Part shown: piece after piece, positions 14,881 through 27,634 of the stretch
Layout of the letters: each line of letters begins with the position of its first letter
How positions within the stretch are numbered: the stretch's first letter is position 1
Program-made: the position numbers and the translations under genes
The notes under the pieces: model-generated
The model's database searches: none
What the model saw: the letters and a program-made list of their open reading frames with translations, nothing else
Told to the model about the DNA's origin: nothing
Source: Polyodon spathula
Taxonomy: Eukaryota > Chordata > Actinopteri > Acipenseriformes > Polyodontidae
Reading direction: 5' to 3'
Assembly (NCBI RefSeq): GCF_017654505.1
Contig: NC_054534.1
Location: 27,149,689 to 27,213,688, forward strand
Length of the DNA stretch: 64,000 nucleotides

Positions 14881-15559
14881 TGTTGAAGTCAGCCAAAGAC
14901 GAAACGAAAGCAATTGCATAACATTCAGCCAGACACAATTATTGTATTATTTCAAGCACCAAGAAGTACTATTTAGGTTCATTATTGTTATACAACCACC
15001 ATTGGTTACAGTTTGTCTTGAAAACAAATGCACAGCTGTGTCTAAAAGAGAGAATTATAATTAATTAGATGCTTGAGGTAAGCATCACTGATGAGTTAAT
15101 GCCTTGATGTTTTTAAACAAGGTGATCAGCATTCTAATGTGAACAGATAGTTAGGACATTTCATACAATTAAAGTGCTTTGATTTTGACAGAAATGAAAA
15201 AATATTTCATTATCACTAATATGCTGTCAAAAGAATGCAGCACTGAGGGAGTGTTTTTGCTTTAACAATAATACAGTATCAATAATTAAAAAGTAGACCT
15301 ATACAGTATGCTGCATAGAAATGCTTTTAATTTTAATTTTAATTGTGTCTTAGTTTTGCTGTCCTTACAGTATGCAGACTGGAATTACATGTAAGGAGTT
15401 TATGTGTGCTTTTAAAACTCATAAATTTTATGACAAAATTGGTATTTTTCCAGTAAATTCCAAATGTTAACTATGAGCGTTTGGTAGAACATTAAGTGGG
15501 CCGTTAAAATAATTTTTTTGTCTCACTTGTAAGGTTTTTCCAAGCCCTGATTAGCACTT

Positions 15560-16905
15560 ACAGGAAATTACAACTGTGAGTCTTTTGGGGTAAGTCTCTA
15601 CCAAGTTTGCACATCTGGATCATGCGGTATTCACCCATTCTTCTTGGCAAAATTGTTCAAGCTCTATCAAGTTGGATGGGGATCTTCATGTCTTGTCACA
15701 GATTCTCAATCAGATTCAAGTCTGGGCTTTGACTGGGCCACTCTAGGACATTCACTTTCTTGTTTTAAGCCACTCCAGTGTCACTTTGGCTGTGTGCTTG
15801 GGGTCATTGTCCTGCTGAAAGGTGAATCCCTGTCCCAGTCGTGGTCTTTTGCAGTCTGAAGCAGGTTTTCCTCAAGGATTTGCCTATATTTTGCTCCATC
15901 CATTTTGCGCTCTACCCTGACAAGCTTCCCAGTCCCTGCCGATGAAAAGCATCCCCATAGCATGATGCTGTCACCACCATGCTTCGCAGTTACTTGGGTG
16001 ATGTGCTGCTGGGTTTACGCCAGACATAACGCTTTGCATTTAGGCCAAATAGTTCAATTTTTGTTTCATCAGACCACATAATCTTTTGCCACATCTTTTC
16101 AGTCTCCCACATGCTTTTTGCAAATTCCAAGCAGGATTTTACATGGGCTTTTTTCAGAAATGGCTTCCTTCTTGCCACTCTTTCATACAGGCCAGATTTG
16201 TGGAGTAATGGGCTATTGTTGACAAATGGACAGTTTCTCTCATCTCAGCCGTGGAACGCTGTAGGTCTTTCAAAGTTGTCATTGGCCTTGGTGGCTTCTC
16301 TGATCAATGCCCTTTATACCTGGCTGCTCAGTTTGGGAGGAAGGCCTGCTCTAAGCAGTTTCTGGGTGGTGCTGTATATCTTCCACTTCTTAATGATCGA
16401 CTTGACTGTGCCCCGAGGGATATTCAATGCCTTTGAAATCTTTTTATACCCCTCCCCTGATCTGTGCCTTTCCACAACTTTATCCCAGAGATGTTCTGAA
16501 AGCTCCTTGGTCTTCATGGTAGTATCTTTGCTTTGAATGCACTATCCAACTGTGGGACCTTCCCAAGACAGGTGTGTTTAATCTGAAATCATGTGAACCA
16601 CTTTTATTGCACACAGATGGACTCCATTTAACTTATTGTGTGAATTCTGAAGGCAATTGGTTGCACCTGAGTTTATTTAGGAGTGTCATAGCAAAGGGGG
16701 TGAATACTTATCTAATGAAGACTTTTTATTTTAGACAGGATTTTATTTTATTTTTTATTTTTAATTGATTTGTTTTTTCACCCCCCCCCCCCCCCCCCCC
16801 CCGCATATTGAAAGTGTTGAGTAGGTTGTGTAAAAAGGATCAAAAAATCCCATTTAAATGCATCAAGATTTCAGGTTGTAACACAACAAACTGTGAAAAT
16901 GTTGG
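15560..16905 (-). mobile_element. Tc1-like transposon with broken transposase, intron 1
   Basis: The minus strand encodes Tc1 transposase pieces in order: MKTKELSEHLWDKVVERHRS and SKALNIPRGTVKSIIKKWKI (16314-16517), MARRKPFLKKAHVKSCLEFA and MWSDETKIELFGLNAKRYVW (15990-16178), and [20 protein letters not shown] (15781-15963). The DE of MWSDETK is a catalytic acidic pair position. The right end carries the typical 'atttcaggttgtaacacaac' terminus; the left terminal repeat is missing. A 22-base poly-C run interrupts it at 16781-16802. A fragment of the same family is at 40020-40400. Confidence 0.88.
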
Positions 16906-17083
16906 ACGTTCCAGACGGATCTATTCCAACAAAAACAGATATCAATTATGCAAAGTAGTCACAGTATTCTCTTCTTGCACCATGACACTGTAAAACAGCA
17001 ATGAAAAAAGAATCAGAAAGAGCTGGTAGAAGACTGACCCCTGTGGTGTAAAGGAGCTAGTGCATGCTAGGCATTACTTGAGC

Positions 17084-17652
17084 CAGGGGTTCCCAAAGTG
17101 CAGCCCGTGGGCCAAATGCAGTGTTTGGTGCGGCCCCCCAAGGTCCACCCTCAACCCCCACCCCCTTTCTTTCATCTCAAACTATTAGTATGGTCCCCAG
17201 AGATTTGAATTAAGCGGAGTTCACTGTACATATATTCAGCTCTTAGTGAAGTGGTTAGTTGTACAAGTCAAGATGCATTCTGCCTCGCTACTGAAGAATA
17301 ACCCACAAAATAGTTTAATTGGTATAGTTTGAAGAGTTCCTATTTCGGGATTATCTTCTTTAATTGTTGTTACCAGGACAATGTAAGATGTGACAGCATG
17401 ATATTGGTGCTCAAACCTAAGCCTGTTGTGACATCAAGACACAGGATAAAATACAAATACATTTCAAAGCTGCTGGTGTTGCAGTGGTAGTAATATACAT
17501 TCCTAATTTAAATACAAAAATGTATAGGAAATAAAAAGGTATGATTTGGAACATATTTCGGTTTCTTGAGTGGTACATTTTCTTGTGTGGCCCCCCATCC
17601 CATGCAACCTCTGGAAATTGGCCCTCCGTCACCAAAACTTTGGGAAAACCTG
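17084..17652. mobile_element. hAT-type non-autonomous element with 8-bp duplication
   Basis: Terminal repeats are CAGGGGTTCCCAAAGTG at the left and the complement of CAGGTTTTCCCAAAGTTTTG at the right. Both sides are flanked by the identical octamer ACTTGAGC (17076-17083 and 17653-17660), the hallmark of hAT insertion. There is no transposase frame, so it depends on a relative. It lies in intron 1 of the neuregulin-1 gene. Confidence 0.85.
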
Positions 17653-17999
17653 ACTTGAGCCTTGGCTGTCAATCCCCATTTTTGCACAACTCCAGTATAT
17701 TCCTTCCCTAATATAATAGTTTTGAGTCATCATTGGTTTTGCAAAAAAAAATAAAACAGTTATAGAACTGTTATTTTTAACAGCAGAGGGCCAACAAAAC
17801 ATTCAGCAGAAGAACTGTTTGAGTCCATATGACTCAATATGAGTCAATTTCCCTGTGTGTGCATATTGTATTTATGACCATTATGCAGACATCTTCATGC
17901 ACTACTGCTCTCAGTGAATGTTATCAAGCAACTTCTTCAGCACTGAAATATCGTGGAGAAAACAGACGTGATAAAAATCAGTTGAGTGTGTTGAATCTG

Positions 18000-20900
18000 C
18001 GGCGCACTGGTACAAATGTGTCACTCTGCAGTCAATATTCAATTTCTTTTGAGCAGGAACCGTAAATGTTTGGATGCAGAGCTAGCATTGTAAACTCATG
18101 TGATGGTAAAAAGCGATTCGGATTCAGATCAAAGAGGAAATGCCACCCATAGTGCTGCACAGAGCTGCTGCTGGTGATTCTCCAGGGTCTCCCGCTGTCT
18201 AAATATTCTGTATAGACTTGGACTTGATAATCCTGAATCCCGCAGCTGGCCTTGTTTGTATTAGTTTGTAAATAGGTTACTTTATAAAGTATAATAACTC
18301 CCTAGTAAGTTATTTTAAATCACAAAACTACTTTTGTATGTTCTGTGCTTGAAATGACATTTTTTACAGGTCGTAAGATGTGCTTTTTAACAAATCCTTA
18401 ACTTCATGCCTCATGTGATTTATAATATACAGTGTTTCACCAATGTTTCACAACATTTTCTGAACATTTTAAAAAAAAATAACCTATTCAAATGATTGTG
18501 TTCAGTACTGTTATTAATAGGAGGCAGTGATTTAAGGTCAGTTTGCATACATTCAAAAAGCACATGCTATTCTTGAGTGGCACGTTTGCTACTCCTACGC
18601 TGTTTGGGAGTTCTGGAATTTATTTCATGTCATTTTATTCAAATAAAACATTAGTGTTCTGTACTGTATGCTGTGTTGTGCAACTTTAGATGCCAGAACA
18701 TTCCAGCACTGTATATTCAACCTCAAGTGATCTAGCTTGATCTCCAAAGCTTTGCAATGGAGAGCTGTTTGTGTACTTGTAAATTGAGGACATTGTCTGG
18801 TAGAACTATATTAGATTCCTTATTAATATGAACATCAAACGTTGTAACTACGTCTGAACACATATTAACCTGCTGTTCAGCTGCGTATGTCAAACTGTAA
18901 ATAAAAAAAAAAAAAAAAATTAAATAAAAAAATTAGGAGACAAAGCTGATTTCCATACAGTATCTACATGAGCTACACCAGGTACTACTCAGCATGCAGT
19001 GGCACCCAAATGCAATGATTAAAAAGCAATAACTTACAGTTTGCACCAAGCTGCTTTGGTGAATGTGCTCAGAAAGGCTAGAATGGAGCTGCATTGAATA
19101 GAAACAATAAAAGGCTCACAAATTCTGATCTTGAGCACAGGGTGTTCCTGTTGTTGTTTGAACCAAACAGAATCTTGCTTCCTGCTTTCTGCATGCTGCC
19201 CTCCCAGTGGTCTGTATCTGAAGGGAGGCGATACTGCTTCTGTGTAAACGAATTGCTAATGCCGTCCAACATTATAACCTCTAGCTACTGTTGAGGTCTT
19301 TTCTCCTTTTTGTCTTTCTATTGGTTCAGTGCACTTGATACAAAATTGAACTCAGGCCACTGCCCGACAATCATTGTAGACACATTCACATGCATACAGG
19401 GCACACAAGTAAAACCAATAGTACATATATAGTTCAGTTTATAAACATAAATCCCCCTTTTTAGATGTCGGAATTAGAGGAACAAAATGCACTGTTTTAA
19501 TATTGATAGTGGATTACAAAGACTGCAAGTCTGCTGTCACCTCCAACATCTTAGGTGTCTGGAACACCAGACCTTCTAATAAAAGTTTCTATTAATTTTA
19601 TTGTATTGCTGCACATTTTCGCTTGCCGCATTGCGTCTGCTGTGTAGGGGCCTTTTAAGTGTAGTTGAGGTAAATCTTTGTATAATTTCGCCAGGCAGTT
19701 TTTTCGAAAGCTATCACATGTGGATACTGTTCACACATTTGTGATGTCAGTACATTACAGAGCAGCTGTGGGTGGTGGGGGCTTTGTCAAGGCAGCCACT
19801 GTCTTTGACAGCTGTGGAGAGAGTCGTGAATCAGTGCTGATTCATGGCATCGTGTTTCATATTTATTTCTTTGCGTTTACAGAGCACAGATTTTTTGCTT
19901 CCTCTTCATTAACATTTTGGCTATCGTGGGTAGGTATCGAACAGTGATAGCACTATAATCACATGTTATTAGACAAGGATCATCTGTAAATGTTTTTTTT
20001 TTTCCTTGTTCTAAATTATTCCAATGATTTTTCAAATCCTACTTTGGGAAATCCTAGATATTCTGTATCAACCAATATCTCAGCATGAATTAAAGTGCTG
20101 TGGACAGGTGCCGTCTGCTTTGGGGGGTGAAAAAACAAATACAACATCTCTAAAACAGCTAAGAAGTGGTGTTTCATGAACTGGAAGCTTGATTTAATCA
20201 GTCTAAATGTGCTTTAAAAAACAGACCCTAACAAAACATTTCTTAATGTGACTCATCCTAAATGATTTCTTGATGAAGTGTGTGTATGTAAACACAAATC
20301 TGTTGGTAAATATTTGTAAAACAAAGAAGGGAGATCTGTTTGAATACATTCAAATGAAGTATTCTGTCATTATAATAATGCTGGGAGCTGATCACTGCTA
20401 CACCTAATACATATGTTCATTAATTATGTCTGTGTCACTGTTACCGGTGTGAACAGCTGTGGTGGTGACACATTTAATTAGACACATGTGTCCATAAAGC
20501 TCCTTGGAATGCCACTGCATAGCGAAGGGGAAGATATCACGTTTAATAGCAGTTAAGGTGGACAGAGAGTCTTCTTGTTACTGCTGTCACAGATTAGATT
20601 GTCCACTTTATAAGTCAAAATAAAGGGAAACTTGAATGGGTTATTTTTTTTGTAATCTATTTAAAGTGCTAGTGAAAAAGATTTGTTTCTGCCGCTACAG
20701 TGTGCAGTGTATGTTGTAATGAGTATCGCTTGCTCTTGTTTGTTCTTGCTCCTGTGCCTTAACCTGCTTAGGTGCATCACAATAATAAAACAAAAAATAC
20801 AGCCCCCTAGCCACAACAACAGCCCTCACAGTCCAAACCAAGCATGACCTGTCATAACTACTGAAAACAAACATAGGACCAGACAAATATCCATACTATA

Positions 20901-22670
20901 GCATACTATCTTACCAACCCTGGGCCGGACTTACTGGTCAACCGTCCTGTGGTCTTGTTATCCCTGGGGGTGGTAGTCGTGCTTTTCACATGTTATTTGG
21001 GTTATCCAGGGTATAATATAGTGCAGAAATGATCACTGTAGTTATTATTTACCTTACTGTAGGGTGTACGATTAATATCCACCAGGGGGCACAGGTACAG
21101 TAGATGGGAAAACTGTACTGTCCAGCTAGACTAGGGAAAGTATCAGGATTCACAGAGTAGAAAGAGTGGAGAGTTGTTAAAGACGTTACAGCTTGTGAAA
21201 TAGCTCCATAACTCTTACCTGCTGTGCAGCCCGTTCAGTAAAGAGTTCTCGCATGTGTTCTGATAGAAGCACATGTTATGATAAATATGTTGTTTCATTT
21301 CTCCTGTGTGTTTGCTATGCCCTACTTTCAGGTAGTCTGCTACAGTGTACGTGTGCTTCCAAGATCGTTTCACCTGGAGAGTGACATTCTCACTTTCAGC
21401 TCCTTTTTTCCCCTGTCATGAACCAATCAGCTGGTTCCTGATGACTGACATGCTTTGCAGCCAGTGACACACTTTGATTTCAAAGACACAGCCGAGGTGA
21501 AACGACAGAGGGAATGTAACAGCAGTTTAACGCAAAGCAGTCAGTGCTTTCCTTTGTTTAAGTATGGTATCAGATTTAAACAACAACAATAATACATGAA
21601 AATACATATTTCCTAAAAGGTGTGCTTTCTGCAAACTGCGCATATGAAACCTACATCAAGAATGGAAGTTTATTACAGGTAAGGTGTATAGAAGTATTCC
21701 ATTAGTTGCTGTATAGTATATCTACCTTAATGGAGAATTACTTCTGCTGCAGGACCTGTGAAGTGAATTTGTTCTACATCTTTCCAATCAGCCTAGCAGG
21801 TTTGGATCTGCCTTGCAGGTATGAATAAACATGAGCACTGGTTAAGGTTTGCTTCATCAGTCATTATGTACCCATGGGTACAATATTTTAATTTCCCGTG
21901 GGTGGATTTTATCTATGATTATGATCTTTTCACTCTGCGTACTTGTCAAGGGTGGTTGCATGAGGCGGATTTTCTTGGCTGATAAATGGGAGTGGGTGTG
22001 CTACTGCGTCACAGGTCATGTCCCGATACTGTGCAGCTTATCCTTCAAGGCGTTAGCTTAGCATCCTTTCCTCTTTTTATTACATTTATGTTGCGTCACT
22101 AGAAGCTACTCTCGTGGTGCATGATGTTGCACCTTTGGGAATAGACCAGTCTCCCAGTCCATTCAGGGCAATCAACAAGCAGTCCCAGTCCAATGTAGGT
22201 TTCATTTTAGGCTTCAAAAGAATTCCAAGTCAGCACTAGAGTCTAAATTCACTTACTCAGAACCAATGTAGAACATTTCAGTGAAAACACATATTTGTGG
22301 ACAAAGTGAACTCAGCATTCTCAAATCCAGATGAGATCAAAAGGGAAAACATGTACTGCAGTACAGGCCCTTCAATCTGCGGCTGGGTCACATGTTCATT
22401 TTATCACAAGTAACATAATTCTAAAGCACATTTTTAAATCACAATTGATGGGAAGGAAGATTGAGTTTGGGAACAGACTACGATATTAAAACTGTTTGCT
22501 TTACACAGGAAATTGTGCAACAAAGAGGATTGGTTGAAGAACAATTGATGGTATAATGAATTGTACAAGAGATTACTATAACACCTGGGCTGTGTTTCAA
22601 TGTGTGGGCACCCAGGAGAATGTAGCTGTATTGTTTGTACATGTTACTTTGAACTTTTTGATTCAGTTGC
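18000..22670. other. intron 1 sequence, no recognisable gene
   Basis: AT-rich unique-looking sequence with short A or T runs (for example 18903-18919). Short open frames (19094-19294, 19678-19947, 20695-20886 and 21849-22061) resemble nothing known and lack codon-level signs of being genes. One CTCF-like motif is listed separately at 21079. Confidence 0.6.
21079..21092 (+). promoter_or_regulatory. CTCF-like motif
   Basis: CCACCAGGGGGCAC on the + strand matches the CTCF core and has the same orientation as the motif at 8097. The two flank the type I first exon. Confidence 0.5.
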
Positions 22671-22675
22671 CTAAA

Positions 22676-23103
22676 GAGCCCCTTTCACACTGGCACGCCT
22701 ACCCGGGTTCTAATCCCGTATAGTGTCGGATGCGGGTGAGGATCCAGTAACCCCCCTCAGGATGTGGGTTGACACGCATTGACCCGGGTTGAGTGAGATG
22801 AAATGCTTGATGGCCGTTTGCGTTTCTGTTTATTCTGTTTAGCCATGTTTTTGTTGATTGAGCCACAGCTTGAGTCAGATTGCAGAACATGGCTGACAGT
22901 TCAGTCCAGACAAGCTTGGATGGAAACGTCCGTAACAAGCTGCTTCCGGGGCACTGATACGCGCATTGTGTACTGACGTCTGTTATCCAGGCCAGCCTTG
23001 CTTTATCAAAAGCAGTGTGAAATCGCGTACCTGACCCGCATGACACCGGGTCCTGCCCGGGTAGGTTCTGACCCAGGTAGATCATGCCAGTGTGAAAAGA
23101 GCT
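22676..23103. mobile_element. non-autonomous DNA transposon with long GC-rich inverted ends
   Basis: The ends read CCTTTCACACTGGCACGCCT at the left and, complemented, CTTTTCACACTGGCATGATC at the right, followed by matching ACCCGGGT/ACCTGGGT. This is a roughly 430-bp palindromic-ended element without a transposase. A 128-codon minus-strand frame at 22699-23085 simply reads the repeat. The superfamily is uncertain (PIF/Harbinger-like is possible), as the duplication is not clear. Confidence 0.65.
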
Positions 23104-23753
23104 TAGTATCCACTGTCGTATTTTCTAATTGTTAAAGCCTCTGTAGCCATGCTTTTGTTTCATTAGGGACACTGTGCATTTTTTAAAAAAATCACTAAGG
23201 GGAATTTAACATACAAATATATAACTATGTAGATAATGTCAACCTAACTTACTATCAAGCTAGCACAGGTAATAGGAATGTGGGCATTGATAATTAATGA
23301 ATGTACAGTGTGTAAAAACGGAATGTTCCCAGCAATGTATGTGGCTACAGTATGTTCACTTTAATAGAACAGTTCATTCAGTTGTGACAAAGGTGACTTT
23401 CTTCTGTATGATGTCTGGGCTACTTTTTCACTGTACTGACACCTGATTGGCTGAGCTGTAAAAAGGCTTTATCTTGGGATCCTCATGTCTAAATTTGATA
23501 TAGCTTTGCATGTGCATTTATTTAGAATATATTCCACATACAACACAGTGCTGTAAAGGTAACTCATGGTTTGATTTCGTGATGACCTACTTTTGTTTGT
23601 TTTTTGACATCTAAAATGTTGTTTCTATGCATGGCAGGGGATATGTTTTTCACTGACACACTTTGATTTTCTCCTGTGTAGTGGAGGGAATCCAAACTCT
23701 TTGTAGCAAATACTTTACTCTAAAATGTGCTTTTGTTCTTTGTTTAACAACAG

Positions 23754-23925
23754 CTCCAAAGTTAAAGAAACTAAAAAGCCTAGAAGTGGAGGAGGGGAAG
23801 AAAGTGGTCTTAAAATGTGAAGCCAGTGCAGGAAATCCCAAGCCGGTCCTCACGTGGTACAAAGATGGGAAACCATTGAAAGAAAACAACAAACCCAAAG
23901 ACATCAAGATCAAACAAAAGAAAAT
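23754..23925 (+). CDS. nrg1: neuregulin-1 Ig-like domain, N-terminal half
   Basis: This is the first half of the single Ig-like C2 domain of type I/II neuregulin-1, which binds heparan sulfate and concentrates the ligand in the matrix. The acceptor is pyrimidine-rich and ends AACAACAG at 23753; the donor is AAAAT|GTAAG after 23925. The 172-nt exon enters in phase 1 and leaves in phase 2. It encodes PKLKKLKSLEVEEGKK, then the first Ig cysteine (VLKCEAS), the core tryptophan (LTWYKDG), and the neuregulin-typical NKPKDIKIK stretch, all in the expected order. The adjoining intron to the second half is only 397 bp. A reading frame runs through 23663-23929, but the part before 23754 is intronic. 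Antisense frames over the exon are shadows. Confidence 0.95.
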
Positions 23926-24322
23926 GTAAGAGGACTTTATCACTCTAGATAATAGATACCTTTCAATATTGGTCATCACTGTTTCATCTATGATACATAC
24001 AGTATCAATAGAAGAGGATGGGTAATAACTTTATGTGGTTTTCCATTCCACATGTACGTATTGTCTTTATCATTATCATAGTTTTGTTCTCATTATATCT
24101 AAAAAATATATTAAAACAGTGACAGAGTTGCAACCTCTAAAATAACTCAATGCCCATTCAATGTTCAATTTTGTTCAATCTTTAAGGTGTAAAGACTGTC
24201 ATCTGAATAAAAAATAAATTATTTATTTACGAAGTGGCACCTCAGTGAGCTTTTCTTAAAAAGTCAGTGTTGTGTGATGTGTAAATGTATGTTTTTTCCC
24301 CCCTCCATTATGTTTTCTGTAG

Positions 24323-24444
24323 TGGGAATTCATCAGATATTCAGATTCTAAAAGCAAAGCTATCCCATACTGGACAGTACATGTGTGAAGCTACCAATAA
24401 CCATGGAACGGTCAGGTCCGTAGGCAACATCACAGTCATTCCAG
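24323..24444 (+). CDS. nrg1: neuregulin-1 Ig-like domain, C-terminal half
   Basis: The second half of the Ig-like domain. The acceptor is TTTTCTGTAG ending at 24322 and the donor is CCAG|GTAGGC after 24444. The 122-nt exon completes a split codon (phase 2 in) and leaves phase 1. It encodes the second Ig cysteine in the typical D/H-x-G-x-Y-x-C context (SHTGQYMCEATNN) and the last beta strand (GNITVIP). Two N-glycosylation sequons are visible, NSS near the start and NIT near the end. Together with the preceding exon the cassette is 294 nt, an exact multiple of three with phase 1 at both ends, so skipping the whole Ig domain keeps the frame. The 24285-24494 open frame extends into intron on both sides. 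Confidence 0.95.
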
Positions 24445-27400
24445 GTAGGCGTCTTTTCAGATCACTTCAAACACGAGTACTGGTTTGGTGGTAATCTGTG
24501 ATACTACACAGACATTATTCAAAACTGCACACCTGCTGTATGGTTTAGGTATCTGAACGCAGTGCTTAGCTCTTGCAACGTATCTTTTTTTTCTTTTATT
24601 GTTTTTTTTTTCTGTCACATGTAAAAATACAGTACTGGATTCTCAAAGTTGTTAACTCAGAATTGTCTGTCTGAAAAAAAATTGTGCACATGATGTTTTG
24701 TAGTAAATAGCTTTGAGAATCTACCCCCTGTGTGCCAGTTTTCAAAGATTATTGTGTTTTAAATGGCCTGTTAAAGTGGACCCCCCCCCACGTTAGGTAT
24801 TTAAATGAAGACATATTAAGTACAGTTAGGTTTTTGTTTTGTTTTTTCATGACGTGAAAGGGTGTTTATTGTTACGTTTTTAAAATAAAATTACAATTTG
24901 AAGTAAAAAGCTTGTTAAACCACTCCTTGTGATACCATTTTTTTTTTCTAATATATGCAAGTCCATTTGTCCTTTCCACTTTCTCCTTATTTTACGTTTA
25001 CAGAAGAGTCATTGCTGTGTAGGCTGGTTGAATGTGGACACTCAATCATTTTTTTTAATTAGTGAATAGTACTTTTCTGAAGCAGGGCCAAGTTGAAATA
25101 GCTGTGTCATTGTTTTGTGTTCTGCACCAAGGAAGAGCTTCCCGGGTCATCTGCCAAAAAGGGTTTAAAGAAAAACAACCCCTTGCCCCAAGCCAAGGTC
25201 ATACATAGACAGCAGCTAGAGAAAATTACATTACACAATTGAAATCTAGAAGGGTTTGTCTTTATAGTTCATTTTTCATGATATAATATAAAAACTTTAC
25301 GATTGTGAATAAATGAAATATTATTTTTACCACTACAAAGGTCATTAAGTCCGATTTTTCACCCCTAAAGAATGAATTTAATTCCTTTGCTTTAATGGTA
25401 TTCATTGTTAATACATTTAGGTAAGAGATAATTATACGACTAAAAAATGTCATACAACAACAACAAAAAAAAAAGAACAAACAAACATTACTGGTGTCGA
25501 CTGGAAGTGAACCATTTCACTGGCATATTGTTTTAACCTTTGTACAGCAAGGTTCATCCCATCAGTGATACAGAGGTTTTCACATTTGCATTTTACCAGT
25601 GGCTCTGATTTGCTGACCTTCCCCTTAGATTGTGGTACCAGGGATGCTTGGTTTTTGCTCGGTTTGTTGCTCTGGTGAAACTGGGAGTTCTGTAGCTTTA
25701 ACTTTGCCTCAGGCTAAGCAGGTGTTTTTCCCTGTAGTGCATCATGATTCCCAATTGGGGGAATAAATGCCAGTAACCAATTGGAGGTCTGCTTCGAGCT
25801 CCAGAATATCTGTCTATGCTCAAGGCTGTCTCTGCAGTATACAGTCATTTATTTGCCTTTTACTCTGCAGTAATATTTTAAAAACTCGCTGGCAGTCCTG
25901 AAGTGGTGGCCAATCGGAGTGCTTTTCTTGCTCAGTCTACAATATAAATGTCACCACTGGCTAGACAGCAGTCCTACTTTTTAAATATAACCCTTTTAAA
26001 TAGCACACCGACAGAAATAAAAATGCACAGCGCAGTTGAAGCAATATTTAATGAAAAAGCCTATCTTAAATAATAGAGAAATTTTATAGAACTGAAAATA
26101 ATTCATCTACATTGCTGGTACAGGCAGTTTAATAACCCTGCATGTAAAAATGTAATTATGCAAAGAATGAACGATCCAGGTAAAATAGTAAAACAGTAGA
26201 TTAGACAGGGACAGAAACACTGTAAAGGTATAGTAGATTGCAGTTACCACTAGTCTTTATTTCAGGGAGCTTTTAGTTTCACTTCCAATAATAATAATAA
26301 TAAAACCTTCTAATGCTTCCAGTAAGTATCATTCGCTTGAAGTAAAGGCTTTCATTTTCTCATTGTTCTGTTTTATAATAAAATTACCTGCTCACTGGCT
26401 GTGAGCTTGATTTTCACAGGTTTGAATTTCTCGGCTAGGGATAACCTTGACTGGCTGCATTATACCAACACACCAATGTGTGTGTGCGTGGGTCAGTGTG
26501 TGCGTCAGTGTGTGTGTGTGTGTGTGTGTGTGTGTCAGTGTGTGCGTGTGCGTGTTGGGGGCTGTGTTGTAATTGGTGATGTCCTTCAGATAAGCTACCC
26601 TGTGCTGTGCAGAGATTGCAGCAATCAGAAAAGGCCGACCTTTGTATTATTATCTTTTACATTCTTTTAAAAAATAATTTACAACCTGAGCTCAAACAAT
26701 AGAATACATAGCACATACATTCACAAAACTCGTTATTTCACAAACACCTTTAATTTTGAAAACAGCATGTGCAAAACTAGAAATAAACTTCAGAGCTTTT
26801 GAAATATATGTAGTTTTGTAACTTCAAGGTCTGTTTTTCCTTTCAGAAAAACGGGAGTGAATGGGGAACTTGGAATGAATTTTCCCACCATAGTACAGTA
26901 TATGCTTTTCTAAATAAGTACAATTATTGCATAACTACCCAACTAGCTGATTATTCCTATTACAGCATGCTGCTTGTGAGGTTGCTGAATAGTTGCAGTA
27001 ATGATGAACAGAATGCAAGGCAGGAAGTTCGAGATGGAAGGTGCAATATTAGAACATTATTATAAAAAAAACCCCCAAAAAAAAAAAAAAAAAAAAAAAA
27101 AAAACAAAAAGGAAAAATGTGGAAAAATAAACAGAGCTCTTCAAAAGTCCAAAAAATAAATATTGAACAGGCAGCCCAGTGAAAGGTTAAGCTGGGCTTT
27201 AACAGAGGATTAGCTTGCCTCTAGGCTGTCCAAACTTACACAGCTCCTGTCTGCTGCTATTTCAGCATATCAAACCACAAAAACAAAACCCACCCTCACT
27301 GATGTCTAGGTGAACTTATGTAAAGCTGACTATCATCAGCCCCGCCCTTTAAGCTTATCCGCGTGAGAAGAGAGTTATTATTATTTCAAAGTGTTTTCAC

Positions 27401-27604
27401 CCCCCGCAGCACGCTACTCGGGGCAGCCCAAACAAACAAATCATGGCTGAATTAAAAGGTGGTGTTTTTCTTTTTACTTTGTAGTTTGTATTTTAAAACA
27501 AACCTCTCCTACAATATTCTTCTAACAAAAGTGTGCATCATCAAAGAGCATGTGCATTTCACAGCGTTTACACAGATTACTGACTTTTCTTTTTCTTTTC
27601 ACAG
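24445..27604. other. intron between Ig and spacer exons
   Basis: About 3.2 kb of AT-rich sequence without a recognisable gene. It holds a (TG)n run at about 26500-26535 and a poly-A tract at about 27077-27104. Confidence 0.7.
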
Positions 27605-27634
27605 GTCTCCGGGCACCAGCGCCCACTGCTACCA
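27605..27634 (+). CDS. nrg1: neuregulin-1 spacer micro-exon
   Basis: A 30-nt exon candidate encoding GLRAPAPTAT in phase 1-1. It is preceded by a pyrimidine-rich tract and ACAG ending at 27604, and followed by the donor CCA|GTAAGT at 27635. Neuregulin-1 has short, alternatively used Ser/Thr/Pro/Ala-rich spacer exons between the Ig and EGF domains, a likely O-glycosylated stalk; position, phase and composition all fit. Joined to the Ig exon it reads ..ITVIP-GLRAPAPTAT... Being symmetric it could be skipped without a frameshift. Evidence is splice signals plus phase, not a long homologous sequence, so certainty is lower than for its neighbours. Confidence 0.75.

Noticed and set aside
16111..16536. 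141-codon plus-strand ORF
   Set aside because: It is antisense to a Tc1 transposase whose minus-strand motifs are clear.
22699..23085. 128-codon minus-strand ORF
   Set aside because: It lies wholly inside a palindromic transposon and shows no domain or conserved pattern.
23650..23979. 109-codon minus-strand ORF
   Set aside because: Antisense shadow of the first Ig exon.
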